Positions 21,977 through 35,217 of a stretch of 64,000 bases of DNA are shown here, piece by piece. Under the pieces are notes generated by a model. The model was given only the letters and a program-made list of their open reading frames with translations. It did not search any database and was not told where the DNA came from. How positions within the stretch are numbered: position 1 is the first letter of the stretch; every line of letters begins with the position of its first letter. The position numbers and the translations under genes are program-made. The DNA comes from Schizochytrium sp. TIO01 (lineage: Eukaryota > Sar > Bigyra > Thraustochytrida > Thraustochytriidae), in contig SMSO01000036.1 in NCBI GenBank assembly GCA_004764695.1, positions 2,454,001-2,518,000 of the forward strand. Direction: 5' to 3'.

Positions 21977-22460
21977 TTGAAAGCCCGTTGGACACCTGGA
22001 TAAGGCGGCTGAAAACACGGCCAAAGCCGGCGGGAGTAGCGTGCATGTGCACCATACGCGACGAATCGATGCACATGGAGCTGAAGAAGCGCAGCTTGGC
22101 GATGAATCGCGCGAGAAGAGCGCCGAAAAGGCCTCGCCCAAAGTCTCAACTGCTGCTTTCTAACAGAGTTTTCAGTTATTCCGTGGAAAGAATGAGCCTG
22201 AATCATAGCGGAAAAGCCAAAGCCGCCTTTTTCTTCTTTAGTACCCGTTTCCATGAACTGTGATTTAGGGCGACCAAAGATAACAAAAGAAGAAGCGTGT
22301 GGGAAAAGGGGCGTCTCAACGTTCGAAAATATCAGCTCGAAGGGAGAAGAAGAAGAAGGAGACTTGGACAAAGGCGAGATTGGCCAAAGGGAAAGGGCCT
22401 GGAGTGCGGAAGAGGGCGCTTAAGGTGAAGTTGAAAGGGTTTCCGTTGGTTGCCACCACT

Positions 22461-22513
22461 TTGTTTGTTTAGTTGTTTGTTTGTTTAGTTGTTTGTTTGT
22501 TTGTTTGTTTGTA
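22461..22513. repeat. (TTTG)n repeat with AGTT interruptions
   Basis: TTTG units broken twice by TTAGTTG. Confidence 0.9.
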
Positions 22514-23819
22514 AGAAAGAAATCAATGAATGGTGGAAAAGAAAGTGGAGTAGTACTGCTTCCAAAAAAAAAAAAAAAGGGTATATTTTGCCTTTTTATC
22601 TCTGTTCAATCTATATTTTCTAAACTGACTGGTTTGATACTATTCTTTTTCTTTTTCTGAAAAAGAAGAAGAAAAGCGATTTCTAAAGCTGCAGAGATTT
22701 TATCAGAAAGCTGACACTATTCTATGAAAGCGAACGATCGACCTGAAGAGACCCCCGGTTTATTCGCTCTCACGTCTGTTGTTGTTATGACTGTTGTCAT
22801 AATTGCTGCCATTCATTAATGTTCGAAGAGGAAGAGAAAGGCTAAAACCTAAAAAAAGAAGAAAAAAAAAAGCAACAACCAAAACTAAAACACTTCTTTT
22901 CTTCGGTTATGTTAGTGTTGGACGAAAAGTGAAACCAAGGCATCCGAAAAGACCAAAATCTCACCCACTTCTCCTCGTTACAGGTCCTTGCGTCCAGTTA
23001 AACTCGCGAGCAAGCTGGTGGTCGAGACGCGAAGCAGAAAGCAGCGGCATTGAAGAACGCAGGAAACGTAAAGGCCCGTGCTGAGTCTTCAACAACAAGT
23101 CGGCTTGGCGTTGAGTTTTTAAGTTTTTCCATCTTCAAACTTCTTGGACCAATTCTTACGTAGCTGCTCCTGGTACTTACTACCTTCTGCTTGAGTTCGC
23201 AGGACCTCGATGTACCTTGCGAATACGAACGTACAGAGTACTGAGTTGAACCTGCATAGATATTCCTACACGAAAAGGATTGTCGCCTTTGGTTGAGGAA
23301 GCCAAAGCGCCGGGGAATAATGAACTTTGAAAGCAACCGAGGCGACGGAAAGATTGAAATCCATCGTCAACGAAGGCTTTTACTCGTCATGATATGATCC
23401 ACGATGCACGAGGATCCACGATCCATGAGCGTCGGTTGGGAAGGAGGATGGGCGCATGCAAAGAGGTCTGGCGATGGTAACGGCTGTGAGGGAACATCCG
23501 CCGTTTCCACGAAGGTGTTGAGCGGCCGCCTTGGAGGGGCTTATGGGTCTTGGCACAGCTGCTGCGCTCCATCGCGATCCTGGGCGTGAAGTTATAAGCC
23601 GAAGTTCAAGCGGAGGTCTTCCTCGCCCAGTCGATGCATATCACAGCGGCACTCTTGCAGTTGCCATCAAGATCGCAGAAGCTCCGAGCCAGCGAGGAAA
23701 CCGGAGGTAGACCTTGGCGCCTCGATCGCTCGCCCCATGACATCGTGATCTTGCCAACCCTTGTAGAAAACGATATTGGAGATCTTCAAGATATAGTCTC
23801 CATGCTCGAGTTTTCAACA

Positions 23820-23876
23820 TTCAAATTCAAATTCAAATTCAAATTCAAATTCAAATTCGAATTCAAATTCAAATCT
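23820..23876. repeat. (AAATTC)n hexanucleotide repeat
   Basis: About nine units. On the minus strand it reads GAATTT and encodes an artefactual EFEF-type peptide. Degenerate copies extend to about 23910. Confidence 0.9.
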
Positions 23877-26800
23877 AAATAGCTCGAACTTCAATATTTC
23901 AAATTCAAATACCCAATTCAGACTGCGAACCAAATAGAAGCTCGAGTTCGAGTTCGAGTATGAGTTGAAGGTGGTCGTAATTTGTAAGCTTCTGGCGGAG
24001 GCCACGGGTCGTGGCAGATGCTTAAGCGATAATCGGCGGCGGATCGAACAGACGCCGGCGCCTGGATTCGGAGTGACCTCTGAATTCTCAGCGTGCGTGT
24101 CACTCGAATCATAGTCACCGAGATCTTCTTCCACTCCGACATCCTCGGTTTCAAGTCCTTCCCCAGAGGAACATGACAGACAGATAGACAGGCATTTAGT
24201 AGAGTTTCGTACCTTACTTACGAAAAACACTCACAAGAAACAAACTCTGTATGCGAGAATGGGCTTTGGCTCAGGCTCTGATGCCGATGGCAGGTCGAAG
24301 GCTTTCTCCGAGTAGCGTGGATTGACAAAAGGGTTGAGTCTTCTTCAAGCTGAAGCCTACCACGATCGATTTTCAAACAGATGATCCTTCATTCATTTTC
24401 AACAAGAAAGAAGCGCTTTTCGCTTTTGCCATGAAGGTGTCTGTCTAAGTAGGTAGGTATAGCTCCTGGAAATAAACAACAAGAATGGCTTGGAAATGAT
24501 TGTCTCTTTTCAGGCTGGCTGAAGCGAGATGAGCTGTCGTGCCAGCAAGATCGAGGCGTGGGCCGGGCAAAGATCTTTGGTTCTGAACTCGAGGCGAGAT
24601 AGGTAGTAGGTTTTTAAGAGCTCCGGAAGCCTCAAAACTAGCCCAACCGGCGACTCCTCTCCTCAGGATTTCGCTTTTCGAGGTAAAAGCAGTTCTTCTA
24701 ATTCATTCTTTATCAGCTCGTTTGAATGCTAGTTCATAGAATGTTTGCGATGGCTTTGACTGCTGTTGCTACCACAACGGAAGGCTTGATTGTACCTAGT
24801 ATTTTACGAAAACATGCATATTCTTTCTCAAGGCTTTCTTTTCTTTGCAGATATACATTTTGAAACATTTTATCACTGCACATTAAAGAATACATATTTA
24901 AAAAGTAATTGTTTGAAAAAAAAACAAAAAATAAAACTACGAGAGTCTCTGCTAGAACCACTAAACGTTGATAGATGATATATTCATTTCGTTTAAAATA
25001 TTTGTTTAAGTTTATTTATTTATTTTAGAATATCTATGACTAAGTAGAAACATTTATTTGAAGTTATTTCGGATTATAAATGCTGATTTTGAAAAATGGA
25101 TAAAAAACATTTTCAAACACAAACAAACTAAGAATAAGGAAACTATTAATTGTAAGTGTTTTGTTTAAAGAAGTTGCCACGCACAATATAAAATAACCAT
25201 CCCATCTTGAAAAGGACACTATCGGGGAAAGCGTCTTCGTGCAATACGCTCTCCGTCCGGAAACCTTCTCCTATGCGTGCAACCCCACGCGAGAACAAGT
25301 TATCAATCGAAATCCCATGCCCTTCTTCTCTCGCTAACACTTTCACATTAAAGTATTATGAAAGATCCAGCTGCCTCAATGACACCATTTCAACTCCATC
25401 ATCATGCAAATACATAAATACCTACTACTCACTTTTGTACTACGAAATACCTAGGTACCTGCTGCCTACCACCCACCGTTTAAAATTGATGCTGTGTTGT
25501 AATGAAGAAGAGCTAGTCATGGTAACCAATATGCAGCCAGCATCATCTTACGATTCAGGCCAGGTGGTCTCCTCGGATGGCAAAGAAAAGCGGCGGCATG
25601 ATTCATTTCACCAGTGCTGTGAGCAAATCCAAGTCTGGTCAAGAACGCCACGAATGCTAGGTCCAGTGAAAACGTAGACACACGAGAATCCAGAATCACG
25701 ACCAGAGAATCTAATTGGGCTGCGGGCCATCCAATAATTTTAGCTTGAAATTTACCCATTATGGCAAGGTGCGAAGTCGCTTTACTCATTCTCCAGAGGG
25801 TGACGCAATAGAAGAACACCTCTACAGATGAATGAATTCTCATCAGATTTGCCTCACTATCGATAGCACGTCTGGCGTTCAAGTTGATGAGATTATCTGG
25901 GTTTTGTGGGAAATGTGGCGGTTTTTAATCATCTCGGGGTTGATTCTAATTTCGTCGAATTGGTCGAATCATGCTGCTACATTTTGACGGTCTACCCATA
26001 AATGCGCAAATGATCGATTTCAACAAGCTTGAAAATGCACATTCTATTTGATATTCTTCTTGTTACAAAGTTCGGGTGTCTTGAAAGAGTAAAATTCCAT
26101 AATGTAGCTGCATGATTCGTAAGCCCTAAATACTTTTTTAGACAGAAGGCAACCCAGTATGCTAATAATCCCATACTACCGAAATGTCGTACAAATATAC
26201 ACTCAACTTGACTGTAAATAAAGTACTCCATAGTTCTTTATAGCTCTTCCTAGGTTATGGCAGGTACCCTGCCTGCGAGCTATTTGTAAAAATAAAAGAG
26301 CTAATCAGTTGATCAATTTATCTATCCAGACGATAACAAAAACTTTCCTTGTGCATGCATGATATCTTGCAACTTGGATCGATCAGCTGCATTTATGGAC
26401 GTCTTCAGACCATTGATAGTGCCGGAATATACACATTCCAGTTTCAGAGTGACTCTCACATAGCTTAGAGCAATGTAACTTCCTTCATTCTGGTCGCTGC
26501 AGGTGGCACATTAAAATAAGCCATGGCATTGCAAAAAGCTGCTACCCATGCTTCACTTCCACTAACTCCAAGTCCATAAACACTGTATTCGCAACCAGTC
26601 AAGCTATCCATCCTTTCAAAGTCAAATCTACTCCATTTGCCTCATCATCCTCGCCTCACAATTTCATTTATCCCTCCAAAAAAAGAAAAAGGAGAAAGAT
26701 TCCAAACTTGGTACGATAATCCCAAACTTCAAAACGATTAGCACTCGTGCGAGAAGTGACAGACTTCATGCTGAATCGCAGCTCCATCCGTCAGCCACCT

Positions 26801-27420
26801 CCATCTCAAAGAAAGAAGAAATCTCCATTTCCTCAAGCTTCTACCCAGCTAATACCAGCTAGCTGTGGCTACTGGCCAGATCCCACTGTTTCCAAGACCC
26901 CAGCAGCAGGCTCAAGGTCCCCCATTCACGACATGGAATCCATCTTCGCCTTCGAAACACGAAGCACGAAAACTTTGTTCGGGCTACCACAATCACACAC
27001 AACGAAGGAACTCAGCACGCGACTGCACGTGGGCTCTTACATTTACCTGTTCCTGTTCCTTCTCCACCTGCCTCTCTGCGCCGCGACCCTCCTTTGAGCG
27101 AGTGGGTGAGCAGGCAGGCTGGAGGTCGCTTTCGAGGGCTCTGTGGCGCCGCCGAAGATCGCAGAGTGACCGGAGCAAGAAGGAAGGCGCAGCTGTCGAG
27201 GCCGTCGAAATGCATGAGAAGCGCGCACGCGAGCACGCACGCACGCAGGACTAGCTAGCTAGGTATGGGCAGCAGCAGCAGCACCACTCGGCTATTGGCT
27301 TTGCAGGCGTTCCGCTCCGCGGCAGTCACTCAGGCAGGCGCAAGCCAAGCTTTCGGAAAGCTTCTGAAGGTCTCACGCGTGCATCGTCTGTGCTGTTGTT
27401 TGATTGGTTATTTGTTTGTG

Positions 27421-27586
27421 CGTTTGAATTTTTGGGCGTTTGAATTTTTGGGTGTTTGAATTTTTGGGTGTTTGAATGTTTGAATGATTGAATATTTGAA
27501 TGTTTGAATGTTTGAATGTTTGAAAATTTGAATGTTTGAATGTTTGAATGTTTGAATGGTTGAATGATTGACTAAATGATTGATTA
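27421..27586. repeat. Minisatellite of GTTTGAAT octamers and longer GTTTGAATTTTTGGG units
   Basis: Three longer units of about 16 bp are followed by about ten octamers with small changes. This is the longest tandem array in the gene-poor region (about 165 bp). Confidence 0.88.
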
Positions 27587-28358
27587 AAGCGCTTTGAACG
27601 ATCCATTGACAACAATCCGCAGAACTTGAATGAAAAACATCGTCTCTCAAAGTATGAAAGGAAGGGAGAAAGGGAAGAACCCAAACAAAGAAGTAGGCAC
27701 AGCCACGGTTAACGTAAACACTAGGTAGAAGATTAGGGACTGCCGAAGGGAGTCTCTAAAAAGCAAAAGTCTCAAGGTTTCCGAGGAAAGGCTGAGGGGT
27801 CAAAAACTAAGATAAACAAATTGAAATTGAGGCGAGAGCGAGCTCCTCGCGCCGCAAGGAGCCGCCACCTGACAGAGAAGCGTCCTGAGGCGTGCCCAGG
27901 GACGAGCAAGGGAGGAGGCGGCGGCAGCGCCACCAGAGAGACGGAGAGCCAGACAAGCTCGGCACAACTCCGTCAAGCAAAAAGGTTCCACGCGCTTGCA
28001 GAAACTCGATCAAGCTTGGAAAAACCTCTTCTTATTCATCGCTTTCATTATTGTTATTTCTTTGAACTAAAAAAAATAAAATAATAATAATGGGAAAAAA
28101 AGAATAAGAAAACCTTCAACGAAAGAATCTCTCAAAGGCTGGTTCTTCTTCTTCCCAACACGAGTCCTACTTTACCTACGGAGACTCCTACCAAAGGTGC
28201 GCTCGTGCGGCCCAGGCGCGTGCCCACCCCCACAGCGAGGGGAACCCGCACTTCGTTTTCGACCCTGGCCGGACCAGTTCCCTGTGTTCCCTCGAGGAAT
28301 CTGGGGTTTCCCCGCGTTCCCTTATTGTTCAATTTGTTCCATTTCGGAGGGCACGTGG

Positions 28359-28403
28359 AGAACGCGTTCTGGGTGTTCTGTTGGTTGCTCGTAGAGAACA
28401 CCC
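28359..28403. promoter_or_regulatory. Cluster of AGAAC/GTTCT inverted motifs
   Basis: A perfect 12-bp palindrome AGAACGCGTTCT (28359-28370) is directly followed by a 9-bp inverted repeat (GGGTGTTCT at 28371-28379, AGAACACCC at 28395-28403, spacer 15). It lies about 940 bp upstream of the copper ATPase start. It could be a protein-binding site or a hairpin in a transcript; no function is known. Confidence 0.3.
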
Positions 28404-29344
28404 GACCTGCGGCCACACGTAAACACAAGACACGGAGTTATGTGTAGTGGTTTGGTATGGAGGAAACGAGGGTTCTGGTGGGAAGTAAGCAAAAAGGCAC
28501 AGCCGCAGTGAAGAGATGGCATGAAAAGAGGATAGGCAAACCGCGTTAGATAAAAGTCCACCTCGATCTGCGGGTCCCTCTCCCGCGGAAAAGCTTTGGC
28601 GTCCACGACGTCATTGGCGGAGGAGGAGAGGCGAAGCTGGAACAGGGGCCTCTGCCTCTATCCAAACGAGCGGAGTAGATAACCAGGCTATCCTCCGGAG
28701 GAGAAGGGCCTCCCGCGGCGGTGTTTTTTTAGATCGAAATCGAATCGTTTGGATTTGACTTTTAATAGTAAAAAAAAGAGAAGAAAGAAGAAGAAGTCTC
28801 AAGCTTTTACGAGGGCCGGTGCAGGAAGACAAACGCGAGCCGAGCCTGCAAGAAAGCGCCTTGCTCGAGAACCAAGCTACGGGGTTTCCTCTCCTTCCTC
28901 CTGCAACTGCCACTTCTCCTTTCACAAGGTCTCTGCTTCGTGAAAAACTTGTCGTATAGGCGGGTTCGCACACACAAACATCAAAAGCACAGAAGGAGGC
29001 GTGTGCTCTAATATATTACTACTGTCTTATTGCACATCGCGTACGAAAGATCAACTTGTGGTCCTTAGAGTATAAGCAACATCATCTCCTTGTGCAAAAG
29101 GTGAGGTTAGATCAGGTCGAAATCGATATCTTCATCAGATTGCTGTTTGAGGATCTGCGACTTTCAGGAACTGGCCACCAGGGACAACGTGTGGGTGCTC
29201 TGAAACTTGGACTGCGAGCAACGAAAAGACAGCACAGCCCATAATTGGTATAAAGGGTCCCTTTACTCTATAGCAGAGTTATTTCCACACCAAAGCGGAG
29301 TAGTTTCCGTGGACGAAACTGCAAACAGCGAACTTGTAAGGGAA

Positions 29345-32300
29345 ATGACAGCTCCTTCACCAACAGTAGTGATGGCCATCGAGGGAATGATGTGTCAGAA
29401 AAACTGCGGAACAACAATTGAAAATTCACTACGAAAAGTAACACAGCAGTTCAGTCCTGTGGAAGTTATCGTTTCGCACGCCTTGTCCGCAGCGCTTGTT
29501 TATGCACCCAAGCAGCATCTGAACTCGAATCAGCTAACTGAGGCGGTTGAGATGATGGGATTCGATGCTATCGAAGTTGTTGAACCTGAACATGCCCAAG
29601 CTCTGGAATCGCACCTCCGCCGTGATGCAATTAAACGTGGTGCACCTCATTTCCAAATTATGGTCTTCAGAATCGAGGGTATGATGTGTCAAAAGTCCTG
29701 CGGAACAACAGTTGCTAATTCTATTCAATCAGTAGCACCAAATTCTCACGTTGTGGTCTCACATCCCTTAGCTGCAGCACTCGTAGAAGGCTTGGAAATT
29801 CCGAGTGCAACGACGGTTATTGATTCTATCGAAATGGTAGGTTTTGATGCTGAGGAAGTCTTGGATCCTAAGGAAGAAGACAATCTATGCAAGCAACTTC
29901 GTGAAGAGGCGCGTCTTCGTTCCCCGCCACCCCTTCCTCAAAAAAAGGCGCAACGGTTTAGCACAATGATCACAATTGTGCTGAAAATTGAAGGTATGAT
30001 GTGCCAGAAAAATTGTGGATCCACAGTGAAGAGCTCTCTTCAATCGGCAGCACCAAATGCAAACATTATTGTTTCCTTTGCGCTTGGTGCAGCACTGATT
30101 GAGGGAGCTGAGATCCCAAGTGCTCGTGATCTCATTGAGGCCGTAGAGATAGTGGGGTTCGATGCAGAGCAGGTTTTTGATTATCGTGAGCTCGCCGACA
30201 AACTTCTCAATGAGGAACGTCTTCGCCTGCAAGATGATTTGTCTCTGCCTCTCCCCCCGAAACCTCCTAAACCTAGTTCTTTATTTCTTAAGCCACCGCC
30301 GAAGGCTATTGCCCCAGAGAAAGTGGTTGTATTGAAGATTGAAGGCATGATGTGCCAAAAGAACTGTGGAACGACTGTGTCAAATACACTGAAAGCTGCA
30401 GCCCCTGGGGCCATGGTTCTGGTATCATTTCCCCTAGCTGCGGCATCTATTCGAGGGCCTGCGATCCCAGACGCCAAGGTTCTTGTCGAGGCTGTTGAAA
30501 TAGTTGGGTTTGATGCGGAAGAAGTTTCTGCCCCAGTGGAAGCCCAATCTCTAGCGCAACGACTTTCTCTTGAATGCACTTCTGGTACACCCAAGTCTTC
30601 AGCTTCTGACAGCAAGTCTTCACAAATGGTTCTTTTACGAGTTTTGGGAATGGTGTGTCAAAAGAATTGTGGTTCAACTGTAACGACTGCTCTGCAGCGG
30701 GCGGCACCTCGTGCAGACCACGTTATTGTTTCTCATCCTTTAGAGGCAGCCCTAATTGAGGGAGATGACATCCCACCAGCACATGACTTGGTAAGCGCTG
30801 TTGAAATGATTGGATTTGATGCTGAAGTCTTGAACCCGGTTGGCCAAGACGTTCTTATTCAGGGTTTGCGCATGGCGACTCCCTCACTCTCGGCCACCAC
30901 CCAACATGCATTGCCTTTCCAAGAACATAGTTCAAGCAACAAGGATCAGGATGATGAAAATGGTGGAAGCGAAACAGACCGCCTTATGAGCTTCCAACCT
31001 TCTGGACACAGCAGCACTGATTCAATTGCAATTCGTGTAGATCAAGATATTTCTTCGCTTGCACATTGTCGCCGTGCAGAGCTCCAAATTCAAGGAATGA
31101 CTTGTGCAGCATGCGTTGCCAATGTCGAACGGAACGTGGGTAAAGTCAAAGGCGTGCACTCTATCTCGGTAGCCTTGATCGCCGAAAAGGCATCTATCGA
31201 GTACGATCCTGCTGTTGTAAACGGCCAGGCACTTGCAGACGCTGTGAGTGGGCTCGGTTACCGTGGTACGGTGCTTGAGGAGGACCTACCCTTCGGAGAA
31301 GGCCAGGCAGGGATGGGCACTCTTTGTTTGAATGTTTGGAGTTTAGGTGGAGGTCCTGGCTTCGAAGATGTCACGAAGCATCTTCTTGAGCCTTTACGCA
31401 ACACTGAGGGTGTCATTTCTGCAGATGTAGATCTCTGTGGGCTCTTGAAAATCAAACATATTAACGCAGAGATCGGCGCGAGGACACTTTTCGAGACTGT
31501 TGAAAAACTGGGGTACGGCTGTGAGCTTGCTCAGAATGAGACCGCTGCTGCTTCTGATGATATGATGGTGTACTACCGCCAAAAGTTTTTTGGATCGCTT
31601 TTGTTCACTTTCCCAATCATGTTCCTCAGCATGGTTTGCCCTTCAATTCCTTTCCTGATGGGGCCTCTCGAGCATATGGTAGGTCCTCTCGCCGTGAACT
31701 ACCATTCGTTGCTACTTTGGCTTTTGACCACCCCAGTTCAGTTCTACTTCGGTGGTCGCTTCTATAGGAACGCCTTTAACGCCCTACGCCATGGTGCAGC
31801 CAATATGGATGTCCTGGTGGTTCTTGGGACCAGCTCGGCTTACATCTACTCCATGGCCTCCTTAGTCATTGCGATTTGCAAAAATCACGTGTCGAAGGAA
31901 GGCATGCGCGATGCTCATTTCTTTGAGACCTCAGCCATGCTTATTTCTTTTATCTTGCTTGGCAAGTTTTTAGAGTCTTACGCGCGGAGTCGCACCGCAG
32001 ATGCAATTACTGCTCTGATGGATCTCCAGGTAGACTATGCTACGCTTGTTGAATATGATGTAGCGGATGACCCAGCGGAGAAATCGAAGAGTTTATCAAA
32101 CAAAAACCATGCGTCAGAGCGTGAAATTGATGTTCGCCTTGTGCAGATGGGTGATCACTTGAAGGTTTTTCCAGGACAACGAGTTCCTGTTGATGGCGAA
32201 ATCGTCTCAGGATCATCAAGTGTGGACGAATCAATGCTCACGGGCGAGGCAGCACCAGTGCAAAAAACAATTGGGGATAACGTGACTGGTTGCACTGTGA

Positions 32301-33925
32301 ATTGTACAGGCACTTTTATTATGAGGGCAACCCGCGTAGGATCAGATACTGCCTTGGCCCAGATCATGCGCCTTGTGGAGGACGCTCAGACAAGCAAGGC
32401 GCCAATTCAGGAATATGCTGACACAGTGGCAAAATACTTTGTTCCAATTGTTGTGATGGTAGCCTTTCTTACATGGTTCGTGTGGACTTGTATTATCATG
32501 TTCATGAAACCCACACCTTCGTACCTGGAGCATCTCGATCCTTCAGAAGAGTTCGTCTTTGCGTTTAAGTTTGGTGTCGCAGTGCTTGTTGTTTCATGCC
32601 CCTGTGCCCTGGGTCTCGCAACACCGACCGCTGTTATGGTAAGCACTGGAGTTGGTGCACGCCATGGTATCTTGATCAAGGGTGGTGACGCGATCGAGGC
32701 AGCTTCTCGTGTAACTGCAGTCGTATTTGACAAAACAGGTACGCTTACCAAGGGAACTCCTATTGTAACTGAGGTACTTAACACAAGTTCGCCACCTATT
32801 CGTGATGAGGAATTGTTTGCGTACGTTGGAGCTGCTGAGAAAGGGTCTGAGCACCCTGTTGCAAAAGCAATTGTTCAGTTTGCAGAAAGACACTGCTCTC
32901 CTGGTGCATTGGGACAATATATTGCAGATAGTTTTGAGGCTTTACCCGGCTTTGGCATTGATGTGACATTTGCAGACCAGACACGTGTCCTCGTAGGTAA
33001 CCGCAAGCTTATGAAGCGAGCTCAAATCTCTATCCCGTCTGAGCATGAATCCTTCATGAACGAACACGAGGGGCAAGGTACAGTAGTTCTTATCGCTTTT
33101 CAGCCGGCTGTTCGGCCTGGAGACATGCCTTGTTTGGAGGTTGTAGGTGCCATTGCAGTTCAAGACCCTCTTAAAGAAAATGCTGCTTACGTTGTAAGCA
33201 TGCTTAGAATGCTGAATGTGCGTGTATATATGTTATCTGGCGACAACCAGCGCACGGCATCTGCAATGGCTGCCCGCTGTGGAATCGACCCAGACTGTGT
33301 GTTTGGCAATTGTTTGCCCAAACAAAAGTCAACCCGTATTTCACGCCTTCAGAAGGAAGGGTATCGCGTGGCAATGGTTGGTGATGGTATTAATGACTCG
33401 CCAGCTCTGACCTTGGCCGATTTGGGTGTGGCTGTTGGTGCTGGCACAGATATTGCCATGAAATCAGCCGACGCAGTTCTTATTCGCTCGAACCTGCTTG
33501 ATGTTGCTGTTCTACTGGATATGGCCCGCGCTACGATTTCTCGCATCCGTCTGAACTTTTTCTTTTCTTTCATCTATAACCTTTTGTGCATTCCGCTTGC
33601 AGCTGGTTTGATGTATCCTTGGTTTCATGTGCGCCTGCCGCCAGCACTTGCTGGTTTCATGATGGCAATGTCATCTGTCTCGGTGGTGTGTTCCTCCCTG
33701 CTTCTTCGCCGTTATCGCCCGCCTCGATTCATGAATGTAGACTTTGATCTTTCAAGTGATACGATGAAGTTTCGCACGCAGCAGCCCCGTTCTTCGGTTG
33801 AAATGATTGACTACAATCTGAACAGACTGCGCCCAGGTCACGGCATCCGGTATGACAAGATTCAGCCGTCCAGCGAATCGGAGAATGACAGCCTCGAATC
33901 AGATGATGAGCCGTTGCGATACTAA
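29345..33925 (+). CDS. Copper-transporting P1B-type ATPase with seven HMA-like repeats
   Basis: This is an ATP-driven copper pump of the ATP7/Ccc2 family, expected in the secretory pathway or plasma membrane. The first ATG is at 29345; the open frame extends upstream only through a TTG, giving 1526 aa. Metal-binding repeats occupy about the first 730 residues. Repeats 1-5 carry G-M-[MV]-C-Q-K-[NS]-C-G with cysteines at 17/21, 115/119, 220/224, 337/341 and 438/442, which is CxxxC spacing. Repeat 6 is canonical, MTCAAC (Cys587, Cys590). Repeat 7 has lost its cysteine pair. The pump core is complete: TGEA, CPC at 1085-1087, phosphorylated Asp1129 in [17 protein letters not shown] and [10 protein letters not shown]. 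The YN and MxxSS residues in the last two helices match the Cu(I)-specific P1B-1 subgroup. No intron is needed. Confidence 0.95.
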   Translation: MTAPSPTVVMAIEGMMCQKNCGTTIENSLRKVTQQFSPVEVIVSHALSAALVYAPKQHLNSNQLTEAVEMMGFDAIEVVEPEHAQALESHLRRDAIKRGAPHFQIMVFRIEGMMCQKSCGTTVANSIQSVAPNSHVVVSHPLAAALVEGLEIPSATTVIDSIEMVGFDAEEVLDPKEEDNLCKQLREEARLRSPPPLPQKKAQRFSTMITIVLKIEGMMCQKNCGSTVKSSLQSAAPNANIIVSFALGAALIEGAEIPSARDLIEAVEIVGFDAEQVFDYRELADKLLNEERLRLQDDLSLPLPPKPPKPSSLFLKPPPKAIAPEKVVVLKIEGMMCQKNCGTTVSNTLKAAAPGAMVLVSFPLAAASIRGPAIPDAKVLVEAVEIVGFDAEEVSAPVEAQSLAQRLSLECTSGTPKSSASDSKSSQMVLLRVLGMVCQKNCGSTVTTALQRAAPRADHVIVSHPLEAALIEGDDIPPAHDLVSAVEMIGFDAEVLNPVGQDVLIQGLRMATPSLSATTQHALPFQEHSSSNKDQDDENGGSETDRLMSFQPSGHSSTDSIAIRVDQDISSLAHCRRAELQIQGMTCAACVANVERNVGKVKGVHSISVALIAEKASIEYDPAVVNGQALADAVSGLGYRGTVLEEDLPFGEGQAGMGTLCLNVWSLGGGPGFEDVTKHLLEPLRNTEGVISADVDLCGLLKIKHINAEIGARTLFETVEKLGYGCELAQNETAAASDDMMVYYRQKFFGSLLFTFPIMFLSMVCPSIPFLMGPLEHMVGPLAVNYHSLLLWLLTTPVQFYFGGRFYRNAFNALRHGAANMDVLVVLGTSSAYIYSMASLVIAICKNHVSKEGMRDAHFFETSAMLISFILLGKFLESYARSRTADAITALMDLQVDYATLVEYDVADDPAEKSKSLSNKNHASEREIDVRLVQMGDHLKVFPGQRVPVDGEIVSGSSSVDESMLTGEAAPVQKTIGDNVTGCTVNCTGTFIMRATRVGSDTALAQIMRLVEDAQTSKAPIQEYADTVAKYFVPIVVMVAFLTWFVWTCIIMFMKPTPSYLEHLDPSEEFVFAFKFGVAVLVVSCPCALGLATPTAVMVSTGVGARHGILIKGGDAIEAASRVTAVVFDKTGTLTKGTPIVTEVLNTSSPPIRDEELFAYVGAAEKGSEHPVAKAIVQFAERHCSPGALGQYIADSFEALPGFGIDVTFADQTRVLVGNRKLMKRAQISIPSEHESFMNEHEGQGTVVLIAFQPAVRPGDMPCLEVVGAIAVQDPLKENAAYVVSMLRMLNVRVYMLSGDNQRTASAMAARCGIDPDCVFGNCLPKQKSTRISRLQKEGYRVAMVGDGINDSPALTLADLGVAVGAGTDIAMKSADAVLIRSNLLDVAVLLDMARATISRIRLNFFFSFIYNLLCIPLAAGLMYPWFHVRLPPALAGFMMAMSSVSVVCSSLLLRRYRPPRFMNVDFDLSSDTMKFRTQQPRSSVEMIDYNLNRLRPGHGIRYDKIQPSSESENDSLESDDEPLRY

Positions 33926-35217
33926 TCATCCTCGAAAACGAGAAAAAGCTTTTTCTAAAAATATACCATCTGCAACAGTAAACACTGACCTGAGGCTGTT
34001 TATATTAATTCGCCCGTATAGGCAACTCTCTTCTATTGCTGCATGCAGCATCATGTTTTTTTAGTTGAAATAGAATCCCTATAAATTGACTGTTTTATTA
34101 CTCTAGCTAGATAGATGTACCTTTTTGCGTCATGCTTCTTCCTTTCTGGAAAGGAAAGAAGCCCCTCCTCAGTCCGTCGGGTGCCCTTGACATCGTGTCT
34201 ATTACTCTGAATATTCGAGTGACTCGCACTAAGCCAGCACTAGCGGGTCTGGCTGCATCAGCCGTTTGTATGCTTACTATTCCGAACGTTCCACTTGCAG
34301 GAATATTTGGAATTCTTCAGCGTGGATTGATTCGTTCTTCGGACTCTTTCCATGTTAACATTGAGAGCAAAAGAACTCTCTACTCTCCTGCTACTACTAC
34401 ACCTCACCTCCATTGCCAACAACCTGCGAACGAACCATAGCCCACCAACTCCGCATCCAAGCGTTCCATGGAGCAAGAATCGTAGCAGTTCACGGCCTCG
34501 TTTTGATTCATCTCATCATCTCATCGAGCGCCTTGCCTTTTGTACAATCTTCGTCGAAGAAGTATTCCCTAACCAACTCATAGAGGGCACGCTAGGACCC
34601 CGCAAAAGCAAAACCATCGCAGAGGCCATGGAAACGCAAGAATTGCAATGTCCATCGACGACCTCGAAGGTACCTACCTACCCACCACCCACTTGGTAGC
34701 CCAATAGTGGTCCAGAAGCCTCGCTCTCTGCACCGACCTCCACCGCAGCAGCGTCTAGGCCGAGTTCGCGAGCCCCACGCACGCAATGAGGTCGTTGAAA
34801 GCAGCCCGCAGCTTTTCCGGAGGGAGCGGGACCCCTCAAAAGCCCAATGCAATTAACTAATCAATTAAATGCTCAATTAATTGATCCATCCATCGATCAA
34901 TGAATCAATTGCGCTTCTTTGGAGCTGTTCTTCATCACTTTTGCTCTCGAGAGCTGAGATCGAATAGTTCTGACGACTGACGGAGAAGAAGACATTGGCA
35001 GAATCAGCTGTCCCTGAACAGATAGATGGCAATGGCGATCATGGCTGGATGGCTGGCTCGCTTCGAATCGCTTCGAGGCGACAACAGTATCAGAGAGGAC
35101 GATGGAATTGCAATTGGTACGACGACCATTGTCGATGCGGACACTGACGTTGGAAACGAAGTGAGCGAATCAATCACATGAATGACATGAATACCTGTGC
35201 ATCATCCATCTATCTAT

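Larger units (their letters stand above)
13765..29344. other. 15.6-kb gene-poor region dominated by simple repeats
   Basis: No frame in this stretch looks like a conserved protein on either strand. The longer open frames are products of tetranucleotide repeats (for example VCLF- and TNKQ-type repeats) or of GC-rich islands. The region alternates islands of higher GC (for example 17890-18070, 18420-18620, 22000-22140, 23400-23600, 27060-27330, 27820-28000, 28180-28440) with AT-rich DNA and microsatellites. No transposase, reverse transcriptase, long terminal repeat, tRNA or rRNA is recognised. It may be ordinary long intergenic DNA, a source of noncoding transcripts, or decayed sequence. Confidence 0.6.

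Noticed and set aside
25207-25882. Overlapping 156-aa and 121-aa frames on opposite strands in the gene-poor block
   Set aside because: Neither shows a motif, membrane pattern or repeat; they look like chance open frames.
13765-29344. CRISPR array or transposon in the repeat-rich block
   Set aside because: The repeats are uninterrupted tandem units without unique spacers, and no transposase, terminal inverted repeat or reverse transcriptase is visible.
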